Assembly: GCA_963843565.1 (NCBI GenBank)
Contig: CAWJKY010000003.1
Location: 1,984,001 to 2,048,000, forward strand
From: DASZQY01 sp963843565
GTDB lineage: Bacteria > Pseudomonadota > Alphaproteobacteria > Rhizobiales > Kaistiaceae
Direction of reading: 5' to 3'
Length of the DNA: 64,000 bases
In this document: positions 42,962 to 51,001 of the stretch, in pieces
Layout of the letters: every line of letters starts with the position of its first letter
How positions within the stretch are numbered: the stretch's first letter is position 1
Program-made: the position numbers and the translations under genes
The notes under the pieces: model-generated
Told to the model about the DNA's origin: nothing
The model's input: the letters and a program-made list of their open reading frames with translations, nothing else
Database searches by the model: none

Positions 42962-44215
42962 ATGTTTGCCAAAGGATTAGCCGGGCTTGGCGCGGCCCTG
43001 TTGCTGACCGCATCGGCGAGCTTTGCCGCTGCGACAGATCTGACCGTCTACATCACCTGGTCGACCCCCAGCGAGATGGCGGCGCTCAACGTGCTCAAGA
43101 CCAACCTCGCAAAGGAAGGCATCGGCTGGACCGAAATCGCGATCCCGCACGATACCGGCGCCAATGTGAGCCTGACCAACATGGTGACCGGCGGCAATCC
43201 GCCGAACGTGTTCATGAACTCAGACCCGGGCATCATCCGCGATCTGGCCAAGCAGGGCCTGATCATGGATCTGACCAAGTTCTTCAACGACAACGACATC
43301 GCCCAGCACTTCCCGCCGACCGTCCTCAAGGAAGTCACCGTTGACGGGAAGATCTACAAGGCGCCGGCCGGCATCCATATCGACGGCATGGTCTATTACA
43401 ACCTCGACGTGGCGGCCAAGGCGGGCGTCGATCCCAGCAAGTGGACGTCGCTCGACGACATGTGGGCCGATTTCCCGAAGATCAAGGCGGCCGGCTTCCA
43501 GCCGCTCGCGGTCGGCAGCCAGGACTTCCAGGTCGGCTATCTGACCCATGCTCTGATCGCCGCTGTCGCCGGGCCCAACATCTACGACCGCTTCTACGGC
43601 CCGACGGTTGATCCGACGGTGTTCGACGAGCCGGCGCTGAAGGACGCGATCGACTGGGTGCGCAAGTTCAGCCAGCAGGTCGATCCCGGCTCGCAGAACC
43701 GGGCCTGGAACGACACCACCAACCTGGTCATCACCGGCAAGGCCCTCATGCAGATCCACGGCGACTGGATGAAGGGCGAGTGGCGCAATGCCGGCAAGGT
43801 CGCGGGCAAGGATTTCGGGTGCGTCAACATCCCGGGCACCAAGGCCCTGGCCGTGACCGTTGACGCCTGGAACTTCCTCGACGGTCCGGGTGTGGACGAT
43901 GCCACGAAGGCGGCCGAGCTTGCCTACGCCAAGATCGACACCGACCCGCAGGTGACGGCGGACTTCGCCGCCAACAAGGGTTCGACGCCGGTCCGCCTCG
44001 ATGCCCCGACCGCCGGTCTCGACCAGTGCAACCTGCTGGTGCTCGATTCGCTGAAGAAGCCGGACCTGTCGGTTCAGAACCCCTTCAACATCTCCGACGC
44101 CGACTGGGTGCGTTCGGTCTGGAACGTCATGTTCAAGTTCTGGGGCGACCCGAACATGACCTCCGACGATGTGATCAAGGAGCTCAAGGACCAGTACGAC
44201 ACGATCTTCGGCTGA
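42962..44215 (+). CDS. Sugar ABC transporter, substrate-binding protein (family 1)
   Basis: Periplasmic binding protein of 417 residues with a Sec signal peptide (MFAKGLAGLGAALLLTAS, cleavage near SFA-A). The mature part starts DLTVYITWSTPSEM, as in family 1 proteins for mono- and oligosaccharides. ATG 42962 has GGGAGGA upstream. A strong hairpin follows its stop, suggesting high, separately controlled expression. It completes the importer started at 39891. Confidence 0.9.
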   Translation: MFAKGLAGLGAALLLTASASFAAATDLTVYITWSTPSEMAALNVLKTNLAKEGIGWTEIAIPHDTGANVSLTNMVTGGNPPNVFMNSDPGIIRDLAKQGLIMDLTKFFNDNDIAQHFPPTVLKEVTVDGKIYKAPAGIHIDGMVYYNLDVAAKAGVDPSKWTSLDDMWADFPKIKAAGFQPLAVGSQDFQVGYLTHALIAAVAGPNIYDRFYGPTVDPTVFDEPALKDAIDWVRKFSQQVDPGSQNRAWNDTTNLVITGKALMQIHGDWMKGEWRNAGKVAGKDFGCVNIPGTKALAVTVDAWNFLDGPGVDDATKAAELAYAKIDTDPQVTADFAANKGSTPVRLDAPTAGLDQCNLLVLDSLKKPDLSVQNPFNISDADWVRSVWNVMFKFWGDPNMTSDDVIKELKDQYDTIFG

Positions 44216-44228
44216 TCCTTACCTCCCG

Positions 44229-44258
44229 CGGCGGGAGGGGCTTTCCCTCCCGCCGTTT
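44229..44258 (+). terminator. Rho-independent terminator-like hairpin after the binding-protein gene
   Basis: An 11-bp perfect stem (CGGCGGGAGGG with CCCTCCCGCCG) closes a GCTTT loop and is followed by TTT, 13 bp after the stop codon. The T-run is short, so it may allow partial read-through into the TolB-like gene 45 bp further on, while stabilising the upstream mRNA. Confidence 0.7.
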
Positions 44259-44302
44259 CCCCGACCGCCCGGCGACGGGCGGCATTTCCGGCAGCGTCTC
44301 CC

Positions 44303-45211
44303 ATGTCCACCACCAAGCCCCTGTTTGCCCGGCGCGGTCGCAGCCTGCTGCGGAACCAGGTTTCGCAACTCACCACCATCAACAGCGACGGCACCGGTCG
44401 CACCGTGCTGTTCGAGGCCGACGTAGTCATCGAGGCGCCGAACTGGACGCCGGGCGGCCGCCACCTGATCGTCAATGCAGGTGGTGAGCTCTGGCGCTTT
44501 TCAGCCGACGGCAACACGGCCCCGGCGAAGATCGAGACCGGTGGCGAACGCGATCTCAACAACGACCATGTGCTGTCGCCGGATGGCGAGACCATCTATG
44601 TCAGCGACAATGACGGCCACCTCTACGCCGTGCCGATCGCCGGTGGCGAACCGCGGCGGGTGTCCAATGTCCATTCCGAGCCGCACCATTATTACCTGCA
44701 CGGCATCTCGCCGGACGGATCGACGCTCGCCTACGTGGCGGTCGAGGGACCGGCCGGGAACGAGCGCATCAACATCTTCACGATTCCCGCCGACGGCGGC
44801 CCCGACACGCGGCTCACCGATGTCGCCTATCCCAACGACGGGCCGGAGTATTCGCCGGACGGCGAGTGGATTTATTTCAGCTCCGAGCGGGCCGCGAAGG
44901 TCCCGGGCCACGCCCAGTGCTTCCGCATGCGCCCCGACGGGACCGGGATCGAACAGCTGACCTTCGACGAGCGGGTCAACTGGTTCCCGCACGTCTCGCC
45001 CGATGGCCGCTCGGTCGTCTTCATCAGCTATCCGCCCGGAACCACCGGTCATCCCGCCAACAAGGACGTGATCCTGCGCTTCATGAACGCCGACGGCAGC
45101 GGGCAGCGGGACATCGACGCCTTCCTCGGCGGTCAGGGCACCATCAACGTCAACAGCTGGGCGCCGGACAGCAGGCGTTTCGCCTTCGTCGCCTATCCGC
45201 TGCGCAGCTGA
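44303..45211 (+). CDS. TolB-like beta-propeller protein (PD40/WD40-like repeats)
   Basis: A 302-residue protein without a signal peptide, made of repeated blades with motifs such as LSPDGETIYVSD, ISPDGSTLAYVA, YSPDGEWIYFSS and VSPDGRSVVFIS. Similar cytosolic propellers occur beside sugar transporters and include relatives of oligogalacturonate lyase, in which a metal-binding His cluster in the propeller does beta-elimination. Here a possible cluster is EPHHYYLHG. Function is therefore open: a sugar-processing lyase or a binding/scaffold role. The gene lies between the importer and the second VOC gene on the same strand. Confidence 0.75.
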   Translation: MSTTKPLFARRGRSLLRNQVSQLTTINSDGTGRTVLFEADVVIEAPNWTPGGRHLIVNAGGELWRFSADGNTAPAKIETGGERDLNNDHVLSPDGETIYVSDNDGHLYAVPIAGGEPRRVSNVHSEPHHYYLHGISPDGSTLAYVAVEGPAGNERINIFTIPADGGPDTRLTDVAYPNDGPEYSPDGEWIYFSSERAAKVPGHAQCFRMRPDGTGIEQLTFDERVNWFPHVSPDGRSVVFISYPPGTTGHPANKDVILRFMNADGSGQRDIDAFLGGQGTINVNSWAPDSRRFAFVAYPLRS

Positions 45212-47418
45212 TGCCCGGCGGCTCTTTGTTGGAAGACACCGCGCCGGCCATGCCCGGCCGCATCGACAGTGGAGAAACGAAAGTGACGGCATTCGCCAGC
45301 CTGGGCCACCTCAACCTCAAGGTCGCCGACCTTGCGGCCACGATCGACTTCTACGGCAAGCTCGGCTTTCCGGAGTTCCTGCGACTGACCGAGGAAGATG
45401 GCACGCCGTGGATCGTCTATCTGCGGATCACCGACGAGATCTATATCGAGCTGCTGCCGGGTGGCAGAGGTCGCGCCGGCGACCAACAGGCAACCGGGCT
45501 TAACCACATCTGCCTCACGACCAACGACATAGAGGCGACGGCGGCGCATCTGGCCAAGGTCGGCGTGCCGCTGACGGCGCCGCTCGACCCGACCAAGCGC
45601 GGCGTCGACCGCAACCGCGGCTGCTGGATCACCGACCCCGACGGCAACCGCATCGAGATCATGGAGATGGCACCGGATTGCATCCAGCATCAGGCCATCG
45701 CCGCAATGCGCAACGGAGGGCCGGCAACTACCCTGGTCGCGCCCCTTCATCCGCGGCCGCGCGGCAAAACCTAGAGGTGCTGGATTTCGCTCTCTTCCCG
45801 GGCAAACCTGATCGACCGGATACGCGGTCACTCGGGTTCGCTTGCATTTCGGACCCCAACGGGCCCGCAGCCGTTTGGTGCTGACGTCCCTCCCGGGCGC
45901 ACCATCATTCCCGATAGCGGCTGCGGGCCCGACCCTCAAAGCTCTACCGGTACGGCCGCGCCAGGTGCCCTGACCTCCGTCGGCGCGCCAGGCGCGCGGC
46001 GAGGTGATCTCGGCGAAGACGGCCCCCACACCCATGAGAATCGGCGCTTCGCAGCCAGGCATGCGGGCGAGGCGTTCGAGTTGCTTCAGCGACCCTCGGA
46101 CCAGCCGCTCATCCCGCGTTCCCAGTCCGGCCGCGACCACGACCGGGGTGGCGGGAGACAAGCCCGCCGCAACAAGGCGTGCAGAGAGCAGGCCGGCAGT
46201 GGCGCCGCCCATGTAGAAGACCAGCGTCGTCTGAGGATCGGCGAGCCCGCGCCAGTCGAGGTCCGGCAAAGTCCCACCGCATCCGTGGCCGGTGATCAGG
46301 CGGACGGAGTGGGCGGACTGGCGATCGGTCAACGAGACACCAAGGCGCGCCGCCAGCGCCAGGGCGGCGGTGATCCCGGGAACAACGTCGACCGGCACGC
46401 CTGCCGCCTCCAGCGCCTCGATCTCCTCCGTACCGCGTCCGAACACCATCGGATCGCCCGACTTCAAGCGCACGACCCGCTTGCCGGCGCGCGCCAACGC
46501 GATCATCCGGGCGGTGATCTCGTCCTGCTTGCAGGAGTGGCGCCCGGCGCGTTTGCCGACTGGAATTCGCTGCGCCTCGCGCCGCGCAAGCTCCAGCACC
46601 TCTTCGCTCACCAGGGCGTCGTACAGGATGACATCCGCCGACTGGAGGGCGCGCACGGCCGCGAAGGTCAGGTGATCGGTGCTGCCTGGGCCGGCGCCGA
46701 CGAGCGTCACGCCCGCCGCGGCACCGCCGGCATCAGTCGCCAACAGGTTCTCCAGACACGCGCGCGGGTCCGTGCCGGGCCTCGACCTCAGAGCGGCGTC
46801 GGCAAACCGCGACCACAGGAGCCGGCGATCGGTCGGATCTCCGACGGCCCGGCTGACCCGCGCCCTCAAGCTGCGCGCCGCCGCCACCCAGCGGCCAATG
46901 TCTCTCGGAAGCAGCGATTCGACGAGGCGACGGATCGCCTGGCCGAGGACCGGCACGGCGCCCGAGGTCGAGATGCCGATCACCGCCGGCGAGCGATTGA
47001 CGATCGTTCCGAACTGGAAGTCGCAGCAGTCGGGCGTGTCGATGACGTTGCAGGGCACGCCCGCGTCACGTGCCGCGCGCCAGAAGGCGAGCCCGTCGTC
47101 GGCATCGCTGGGCTCGGCGACCGCGATTGCCGCGCCGGCGAAATCCGCCGCGCGCCAGCGCCGCCGCACCGTTTCGATGGCACGATCCCGCCGCCCGGCA
47201 AGCGCCTCCATCTCCCTGCCGAACGACGGTGCGACGACCCGGACGCGCGCGCCCGCAGCGGCCAGCAGTTCCGCCTTCCACGCCGCAGGCGCGCCGCCGC
47301 CGGCGACGACCGCGATCTTGCCATTGAGATCGAAGAACACCGGCAGGACCGACAACGGCGCCACACGCGGTGGCGCATCGGCATCATGGGCCGCGACAAG
47401 GTTCGTCTCAGTAGACAT
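45193..47418 (-). CDS. cysG: Siroheme synthase (precorrin-2 dehydrogenase/ferrochelatase + SUMT), frame extended at 3' end
   Basis: Makes siroheme for the nitrite reductase encoded upstream. Residues ~20-200 are the NAD-dependent precorrin-2 dehydrogenase/ferrochelatase part (IAVVAGGGAPAAWKAELL, NVIDTPDCCDFQFG). Residues ~240-465 are uroporphyrinogen-III C-methyltransferase (VTLVGAGPGSTDHLT, KSGDPMVFGRG, VVPGITAALA). Family similarity ends around 46010 (FAEITSPRAW), giving the normal CysG length of about 470. The frame nevertheless stays open to 45193, running antisense through the whole VOC gene and 19 bp of the TolB-like gene. The last ~270 residues are therefore probably not functional, and a nearby frameshift or lost stop is likely. 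The start overlaps the diflavin reductase gene by 11 bp. Confidence 0.82.
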   Translation of the reverse strand: MSTETNLVAAHDADAPPRVAPLSVLPVFFDLNGKIAVVAGGGAPAAWKAELLAAAGARVRVVAPSFGREMEALAGRRDRAIETVRRRWRAADFAGAAIAVAEPSDADDGLAFWRAARDAGVPCNVIDTPDCCDFQFGTIVNRSPAVIGISTSGAVPVLGQAIRRLVESLLPRDIGRWVAAARSLRARVSRAVGDPTDRRLLWSRFADAALRSRPGTDPRACLENLLATDAGGAAAGVTLVGAGPGSTDHLTFAAVRALQSADVILYDALVSEEVLELARREAQRIPVGKRAGRHSCKQDEITARMIALARAGKRVVRLKSGDPMVFGRGTEEIEALEAAGVPVDVVPGITAALALAARLGVSLTDRQSAHSVRLITGHGCGGTLPDLDWRGLADPQTTLVFYMGGATAGLLSARLVAAGLSPATPVVVAAGLGTRDERLVRGSLKQLERLARMPGCEAPILMGVGAVFAEITSPRAWRADGGQGTWRGRTGRALRVGPAAAIGNDGAPGRDVSTKRLRARWGPKCKRTRVTAYPVDQVCPGRERNPAPLGFAARPRMKGRDQGSCRPSVAHCGDGLMLDAIRCHLHDLDAVAVGVGDPAAAVAVDAALGRVERRRQRHADLGQMRRRRLYVVGREADVVKPGCLLVAGATSATRQQLDIDLVGDPQIDDPRRAIFLGQSQELRKAELAVEVDRGRKVGDLEVEVAQAGECRHFRFSTVDAAGHGRRGVFQQRAAGHQLRSG
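45283..45774 (+). CDS. VOC-superfamily protein, paralogue of the one at 39013
   Basis: A 163-residue VOC-fold protein with metal ligands probably His in SLGHLNLKV, His in GLNHICLTT and Glu in DGNRIEIMEM. It ends IMEMAPDCIQHQAI, almost the same as the VOC protein on the other side of the importer, and shares YLRITDEIYIELLPG versus YLRITDEQYLEVFPG. GTG 45283 is chosen by alignment with that paralogue (GGAG upstream); an ATG at 45211 overlapping the TolB-like stop would add 24 residues. The gene lies wholly within the antisense tail of the siroheme synthase frame. Its strong family similarity argues that this strand is the coding one. Confidence 0.78.
   Translation: MTAFASLGHLNLKVADLAATIDFYGKLGFPEFLRLTEEDGTPWIVYLRITDEIYIELLPGGRGRAGDQQATGLNHICLTTNDIEATAAHLAKVGVPLTAPLDPTKRGVDRNRGCWITDPDGNRIEIMEMAPDCIQHQAIAAMRNGGPATTLVAPLHPRPRGKT
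45860..45931. repeat. Perfect 14-bp inverted repeat between convergent genes
   Basis: CGGGCCCGCAGCCG (45860-45873) and its exact complement CGGCTGCGGGCCCG (45918-45931) are separated by 44 bp, between the VOC stop and the end of the siroheme synthase homology. No T-run follows on either strand. It could form a long-loop hairpin that ends transcription from both sides with Rho, or mark a past rearrangement. Confidence 0.5.
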
Positions 47419-49183
47419 CGCGGCTGTAGCGGCGCTCCACCGCCAGTTGTCGCAGTTCGAGCTTTGCCTTGGCCGGCGACATGCGGCCGTGCTCGGCGAC
47501 GATTTCGATCAGCGCGTCGTCCACATCCTTCGCCATGCGCATGCCATCGCCGCAGACGTAGACGTGGGTTCCCTCCCCGATCCAGCGCCATATCTCCGCG
47601 CCCGACTCGCGCATGAGATGCTGCACGTAGAGCTTGTCGATCTGGTCCCGGGAAAACGCCGTATCGATCCGCTCGAGGACGCCCTGATTGCGGAAAGCGC
47701 GCAGTTCCTCGCGGTAGAGGTAGTCGCAGCGGGCGTGGCGATCGCCGAAGAAGAGCCAGTTCTTGCCGCGCGCGCCGGTCTCGCGTCGCTCCTCCAGAAA
47801 CGCCCGGAAGGGCGCGATTCCCGTGCCGGGACCGATCATGATCGCCGGGCGTTCGGGATCGACGGGTACGCGAAAGCGCGGATTGCGCTGCATGTAGACC
47901 GGAACGCGAGCGCCGAGCTCCATGCGATCGGCGATTTCGCTGGACGCGACGCCCGTCCGTGACCGGCCCCACGCCTCGTAGCGCACGACCGCGACGGTCA
48001 GGTGCACCTCGCCGGGATGGGCACGCTGGCTCGACGCGATCGAATAGACGCGGGGCGCCAGTCGCGGCAGCATGGTCACCATATCGTTCGCCGAACCGAC
48101 GACGCCGGGAAACTCGATCAGGAGATCGATGAACTCGCGTCCCCACAGGTACGCCTCGAGCGCTTGGACATTCTCCGGCTCGAGGAGCGCCGCCAGCCGG
48201 GCGCTTGCCGCCTTCGCCTGGAACTTGATCAGCGTCGCGTGGCTTAGCTTGCCGATGGAAAGCCGCGTGGCGAGCGCGACCCTCAGGTCGCCGCCATCGC
48301 CGACCGACGTCTCGCCGGCAACCCCGCTGGCGGCGAGCACGGCCTCGACCGCCGCCGGGTCGTTGGTCGGGACGACGCCGAGCGCGTCGCCGGGCTCGTA
48401 TGAGAGGTCGGAGCCGGTGAGCGACAGCACGACGTGGCGGGTTTCCTTATCGGACCCGGGCCGGTTCAGGACATACGAGTCGCGCAGCGTGGCCGGAAAC
48501 GGATTGTTCCGCGACCAGATCTCCTCAACCTCTTCGTCCTCCTCAGCTTCGTCCTCCGCCTCGACTGGCTCAGCCGGAACCACGGTCGCGGGCCCATCGG
48601 CTGCCAGCCGTGCGAGGAGCGCATCGCGAAATTCGGCAAACGGTTCGTCGACGTCGACGTCGCAATCGACCCGGTCGACGAGACGCTCGCCGCCCAGTTC
48701 CGCGAACCGCTCATCCAGATACCGGCCGAAGCCGCAGAAACGCGCGTAGTTGCTGTCGCCGAGTGCGAGAACCGCGAAGGAGACGCCGGCGAGCGGCTGT
48801 CCCGAAGCCGCGGCAAGCGCGTCCGCGACCGCCCGGGCCGGATCGGGCGGATCGCCCTCGCCGTGCGTGGCGGCCGCAACGATCAGCGGCGAAAGAGCGG
48901 CGAGCCCCGCTAGGTCGAGCGTCTCGATGTCGACGGCTCTTGCCGCCCTCCCCTTGGCACGCAGGGCCTTGACGAGCTTCTTCGCCAACCCCTCCGCAGT
49001 GCCGGTTTGTGAGGCGAAGACGACGGTCAGCGGCGGCGACGGTGCTGCGACCTCCGCCGGTGCGACCTTGGTGCCCGGCACAGCGAAGCCCGCCAGAAAT
49101 CCTTCCAGCCAGGCGCGCTGCACCTTGTTGAAGGGCGCCTCCCCCGGCAGCACGACATGCTTCATGCGCGGATCGACGACCAC
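47408..49183 (-). CDS. CysJ-type diflavin reductase (sulfite/nitrite reductase flavoprotein)
   Basis: NADPH-dependent FMN/FAD reductase of 591 residues that supplies electrons to the siroheme reductase encoded just upstream. Domains in order: an N-terminal motif PFNKVQRAWLEGFLAGF, flavodoxin-like FMN domain (FASQTGTAEGLA, ATHGEGDPPD), an acidic linker (residues ~205-220), FAD domain (RVYSIASSQ, GVASS), NADPH domain (IGPGTGIAPFRAFL, FFGDR) and the CysJ C-terminus YSRDVY. GTG 49183 abuts the reductase stop; ATG 49165 is an alternative. Its place in a NasT-controlled nitrite operon points to nitrite rather than sulfite reduction, though sulfite cannot be excluded. Confidence 0.88.
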   Translation of the reverse strand: MVVDPRMKHVVLPGEAPFNKVQRAWLEGFLAGFAVPGTKVAPAEVAAPSPPLTVVFASQTGTAEGLAKKLVKALRAKGRAARAVDIETLDLAGLAALSPLIVAAATHGEGDPPDPARAVADALAAASGQPLAGVSFAVLALGDSNYARFCGFGRYLDERFAELGGERLVDRVDCDVDVDEPFAEFRDALLARLAADGPATVVPAEPVEAEDEAEEDEEVEEIWSRNNPFPATLRDSYVLNRPGSDKETRHVVLSLTGSDLSYEPGDALGVVPTNDPAAVEAVLAASGVAGETSVGDGGDLRVALATRLSIGKLSHATLIKFQAKAASARLAALLEPENVQALEAYLWGREFIDLLIEFPGVVGSANDMVTMLPRLAPRVYSIASSQRAHPGEVHLTVAVVRYEAWGRSRTGVASSEIADRMELGARVPVYMQRNPRFRVPVDPERPAIMIGPGTGIAPFRAFLEERRETGARGKNWLFFGDRHARCDYLYREELRAFRNQGVLERIDTAFSRDQIDKLYVQHLMRESGAEIWRWIGEGTHVYVCGDGMRMAKDVDDALIEIVAEHGRMSPAKAKLELRQLAVERRYSRDVY

Positions 49184-50971
49184 TTATGCGCCCGCCGCCA
49201 TTGCCGCCAGTTCGCCGATCTCGTGCCGGCGGGCGAAATCAATGAAGCCTTCGTCCGTTTGCCGGCGCTCGACATACGCCTGCAGGAGGCGCGTCAGCAG
49301 CGGCGGCAGGTCGACGAACGGCACCGCCTTGGCGAACTCGCGCGCCAGGTTCTGTTCGTGGTCAGAGCCGCCCCCGACGTAGACGTGGTAGCCCTCCACC
49401 GGTCCATCGGGGGTATCGACCATCGTGCCGAGCAGGCCGATGTCGCCGATGTAGTGTTGGGCGCAGGAGTTCGGGCAGCCGGTCAGGTGAATGTCGATCG
49501 GGCGATCGAGCGTCACGTGCTCCTCAAGATAGGCGCCGAGCGCCAGCCCCTGACCCTTGGTGTTGGTCGAGGAGAGCTTGCAGCCGGTGTTGCCCGTGCA
49601 CGCAACGATGCCACCGGCAACCGCCGAGGCATCATGGGCGAAGCCGATCGCGGCGAGACGCTCCTTCACCTCTTCGACTTTTTCGTCGGGTACGCCCGGC
49701 AGGATCAGGTTCTGCCAGACTGTCAGGCGCACCTCGCCGGCTCCGCAGTCCCTGGCGATGTCGGCCATCGCGTCCATCTGGTCGGCGGTCATGCGGCCGA
49801 CGGGAACCCGAACGCCGACGTAGGACAACCCCGGCTGGCTCTGGGGGTGGATGCCGAGATAGCCGTGCCGGCGAACGGGTTTCCGCGGTTCGCATCTGTC
49901 GGCGGCGAGCGTGCGCAGCGGAAAGGCGAGCTTTTCCTGAACCTTCGCCAGGAAACCGTCCATGCCGATGCGCTCGATGACGTAGCAGAGCCGCGCCTTC
50001 TTGCGGTCCGTACGGTCCCCGGTTTCGGCGAAGACACGCACCATCGCCGCGGCGAGCGCCACGCACTCCTCCGGCCTGACTATAAGGCCGCTGTCCGCCG
50101 CGAAGCGCTTGTGGCCGGTGATCCCGGCGAGCAGGACACGGAAATAGACGCTAGGGTCGACGCCGGCACCTTCGCCGACGCGGGTGGCGACGAAGCCGAT
50201 GTCGTTGGTATCGGAGACGATGCTGACGGCGCCGCCGGTGTCGAAGGCAATGTTGAACTTGCGTGGCAATCCGAACAGGTCGCGGCAGTTGCCGATGTAG
50301 TACTGCAGCGCGCGCACCAGCGGCCTGACGTCGATGAGTTCCTCCGGGTCGATGCCGGAGGTCGGCGTGGCGGTGAGGTTGCGTATGTTGTCGGCGCCGG
50401 CGCCTCGTGAGGTCAGCCCGAGGTCGGCAACCGCCATCAGCACCTTGGCGATGTTACGCGGCGGAAATTCGCGCAGCTGCAGGTTGGCGCGCGTGGTGAT
50501 GTCGCCGTAGCCGCCGCCCATTTCGCGGGCGATGGCGGCGAGGCCATGGAGCCGCTCCGCCGAAATGACCCCGGCCGGCGTCCTCAGGCGCAGCATGAAG
50601 GAGTCCTGGTTCGGCGCTACGTAGAAGAGTCCGTGGAACTTGAACCGGAAGACATCGCCACCCTCGGGCGGTTTGTCGGCTTCGGCGTGAGCAACGATCT
50701 TGTCCCAGAGGTCGAGCGGATTCTGCTCGAGCTTGAGGCGTTCTTCCTTGCTGAGATCTTCGACCGGAACGCCGAATGCCGTCTCCTCCGCTGGCGGGGC
50801 GGCGAGATTCGCCACCCCGCCGGCGTCGTCGTGGGTGATGCGGCCATCGGCCCGGTGACCGGCGAAGGGCACGATCTGGCGGGCGGCAACGCCGGTGAGG
50901 TAACCCGCCAGATATTCCTTCTGCTCGTCGGTGAACGGAGCGTCCGCGGTGAGCGTGCCGGTCTGTTCCAT
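49184..50971 (-). CDS. nirA: Assimilatory nitrite reductase, siroheme/4Fe-4S (NirA-like)
   Basis: Reduces nitrite to ammonium using siroheme coupled to a 4Fe-4S cluster. The 595-residue protein has two ferredoxin-like half-domains (GGYGDITTRANLQLR in the first). The cluster motif is split as CTGNTGCKLSS and TGCPNSCAQHYIGD, the pattern of ferredoxin nitrite and sulfite reductases. The N-terminus carries PFTDEQKEYLAGYLTG, which resembles a motif at the start of the partner flavoprotein. ATG 50971 is preferred; an in-frame start 27 bp earlier exists. It lies between the nitrite channel (30 bp) and the flavoprotein. Sulfite reductase activity is the main alternative. Confidence 0.85.
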   Translation of the reverse strand: MEQTGTLTADAPFTDEQKEYLAGYLTGVAARQIVPFAGHRADGRITHDDAGGVANLAAPPAEETAFGVPVEDLSKEERLKLEQNPLDLWDKIVAHAEADKPPEGGDVFRFKFHGLFYVAPNQDSFMLRLRTPAGVISAERLHGLAAIAREMGGGYGDITTRANLQLREFPPRNIAKVLMAVADLGLTSRGAGADNIRNLTATPTSGIDPEELIDVRPLVRALQYYIGNCRDLFGLPRKFNIAFDTGGAVSIVSDTNDIGFVATRVGEGAGVDPSVYFRVLLAGITGHKRFAADSGLIVRPEECVALAAAMVRVFAETGDRTDRKKARLCYVIERIGMDGFLAKVQEKLAFPLRTLAADRCEPRKPVRRHGYLGIHPQSQPGLSYVGVRVPVGRMTADQMDAMADIARDCGAGEVRLTVWQNLILPGVPDEKVEEVKERLAAIGFAHDASAVAGGIVACTGNTGCKLSSTNTKGQGLALGAYLEEHVTLDRPIDIHLTGCPNSCAQHYIGDIGLLGTMVDTPDGPVEGYHVYVGGGSDHEQNLAREFAKAVPFVDLPPLLTRLLQAYVERRQTDEGFIDFARRHEIGELAAMAAGA

Positions 50972-51001
50972 CGTCGCCGTTCCCTTCTCCGATCGCACGA
51001 C

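Noticed and set aside
45211..45282. ATG 45211 as start of the second VOC gene, overlapping the TolB-like stop.
   Set aside because: The paralogue at 39013 begins at the position equal to 45283, where an RBS is present; kept as an alternative only.
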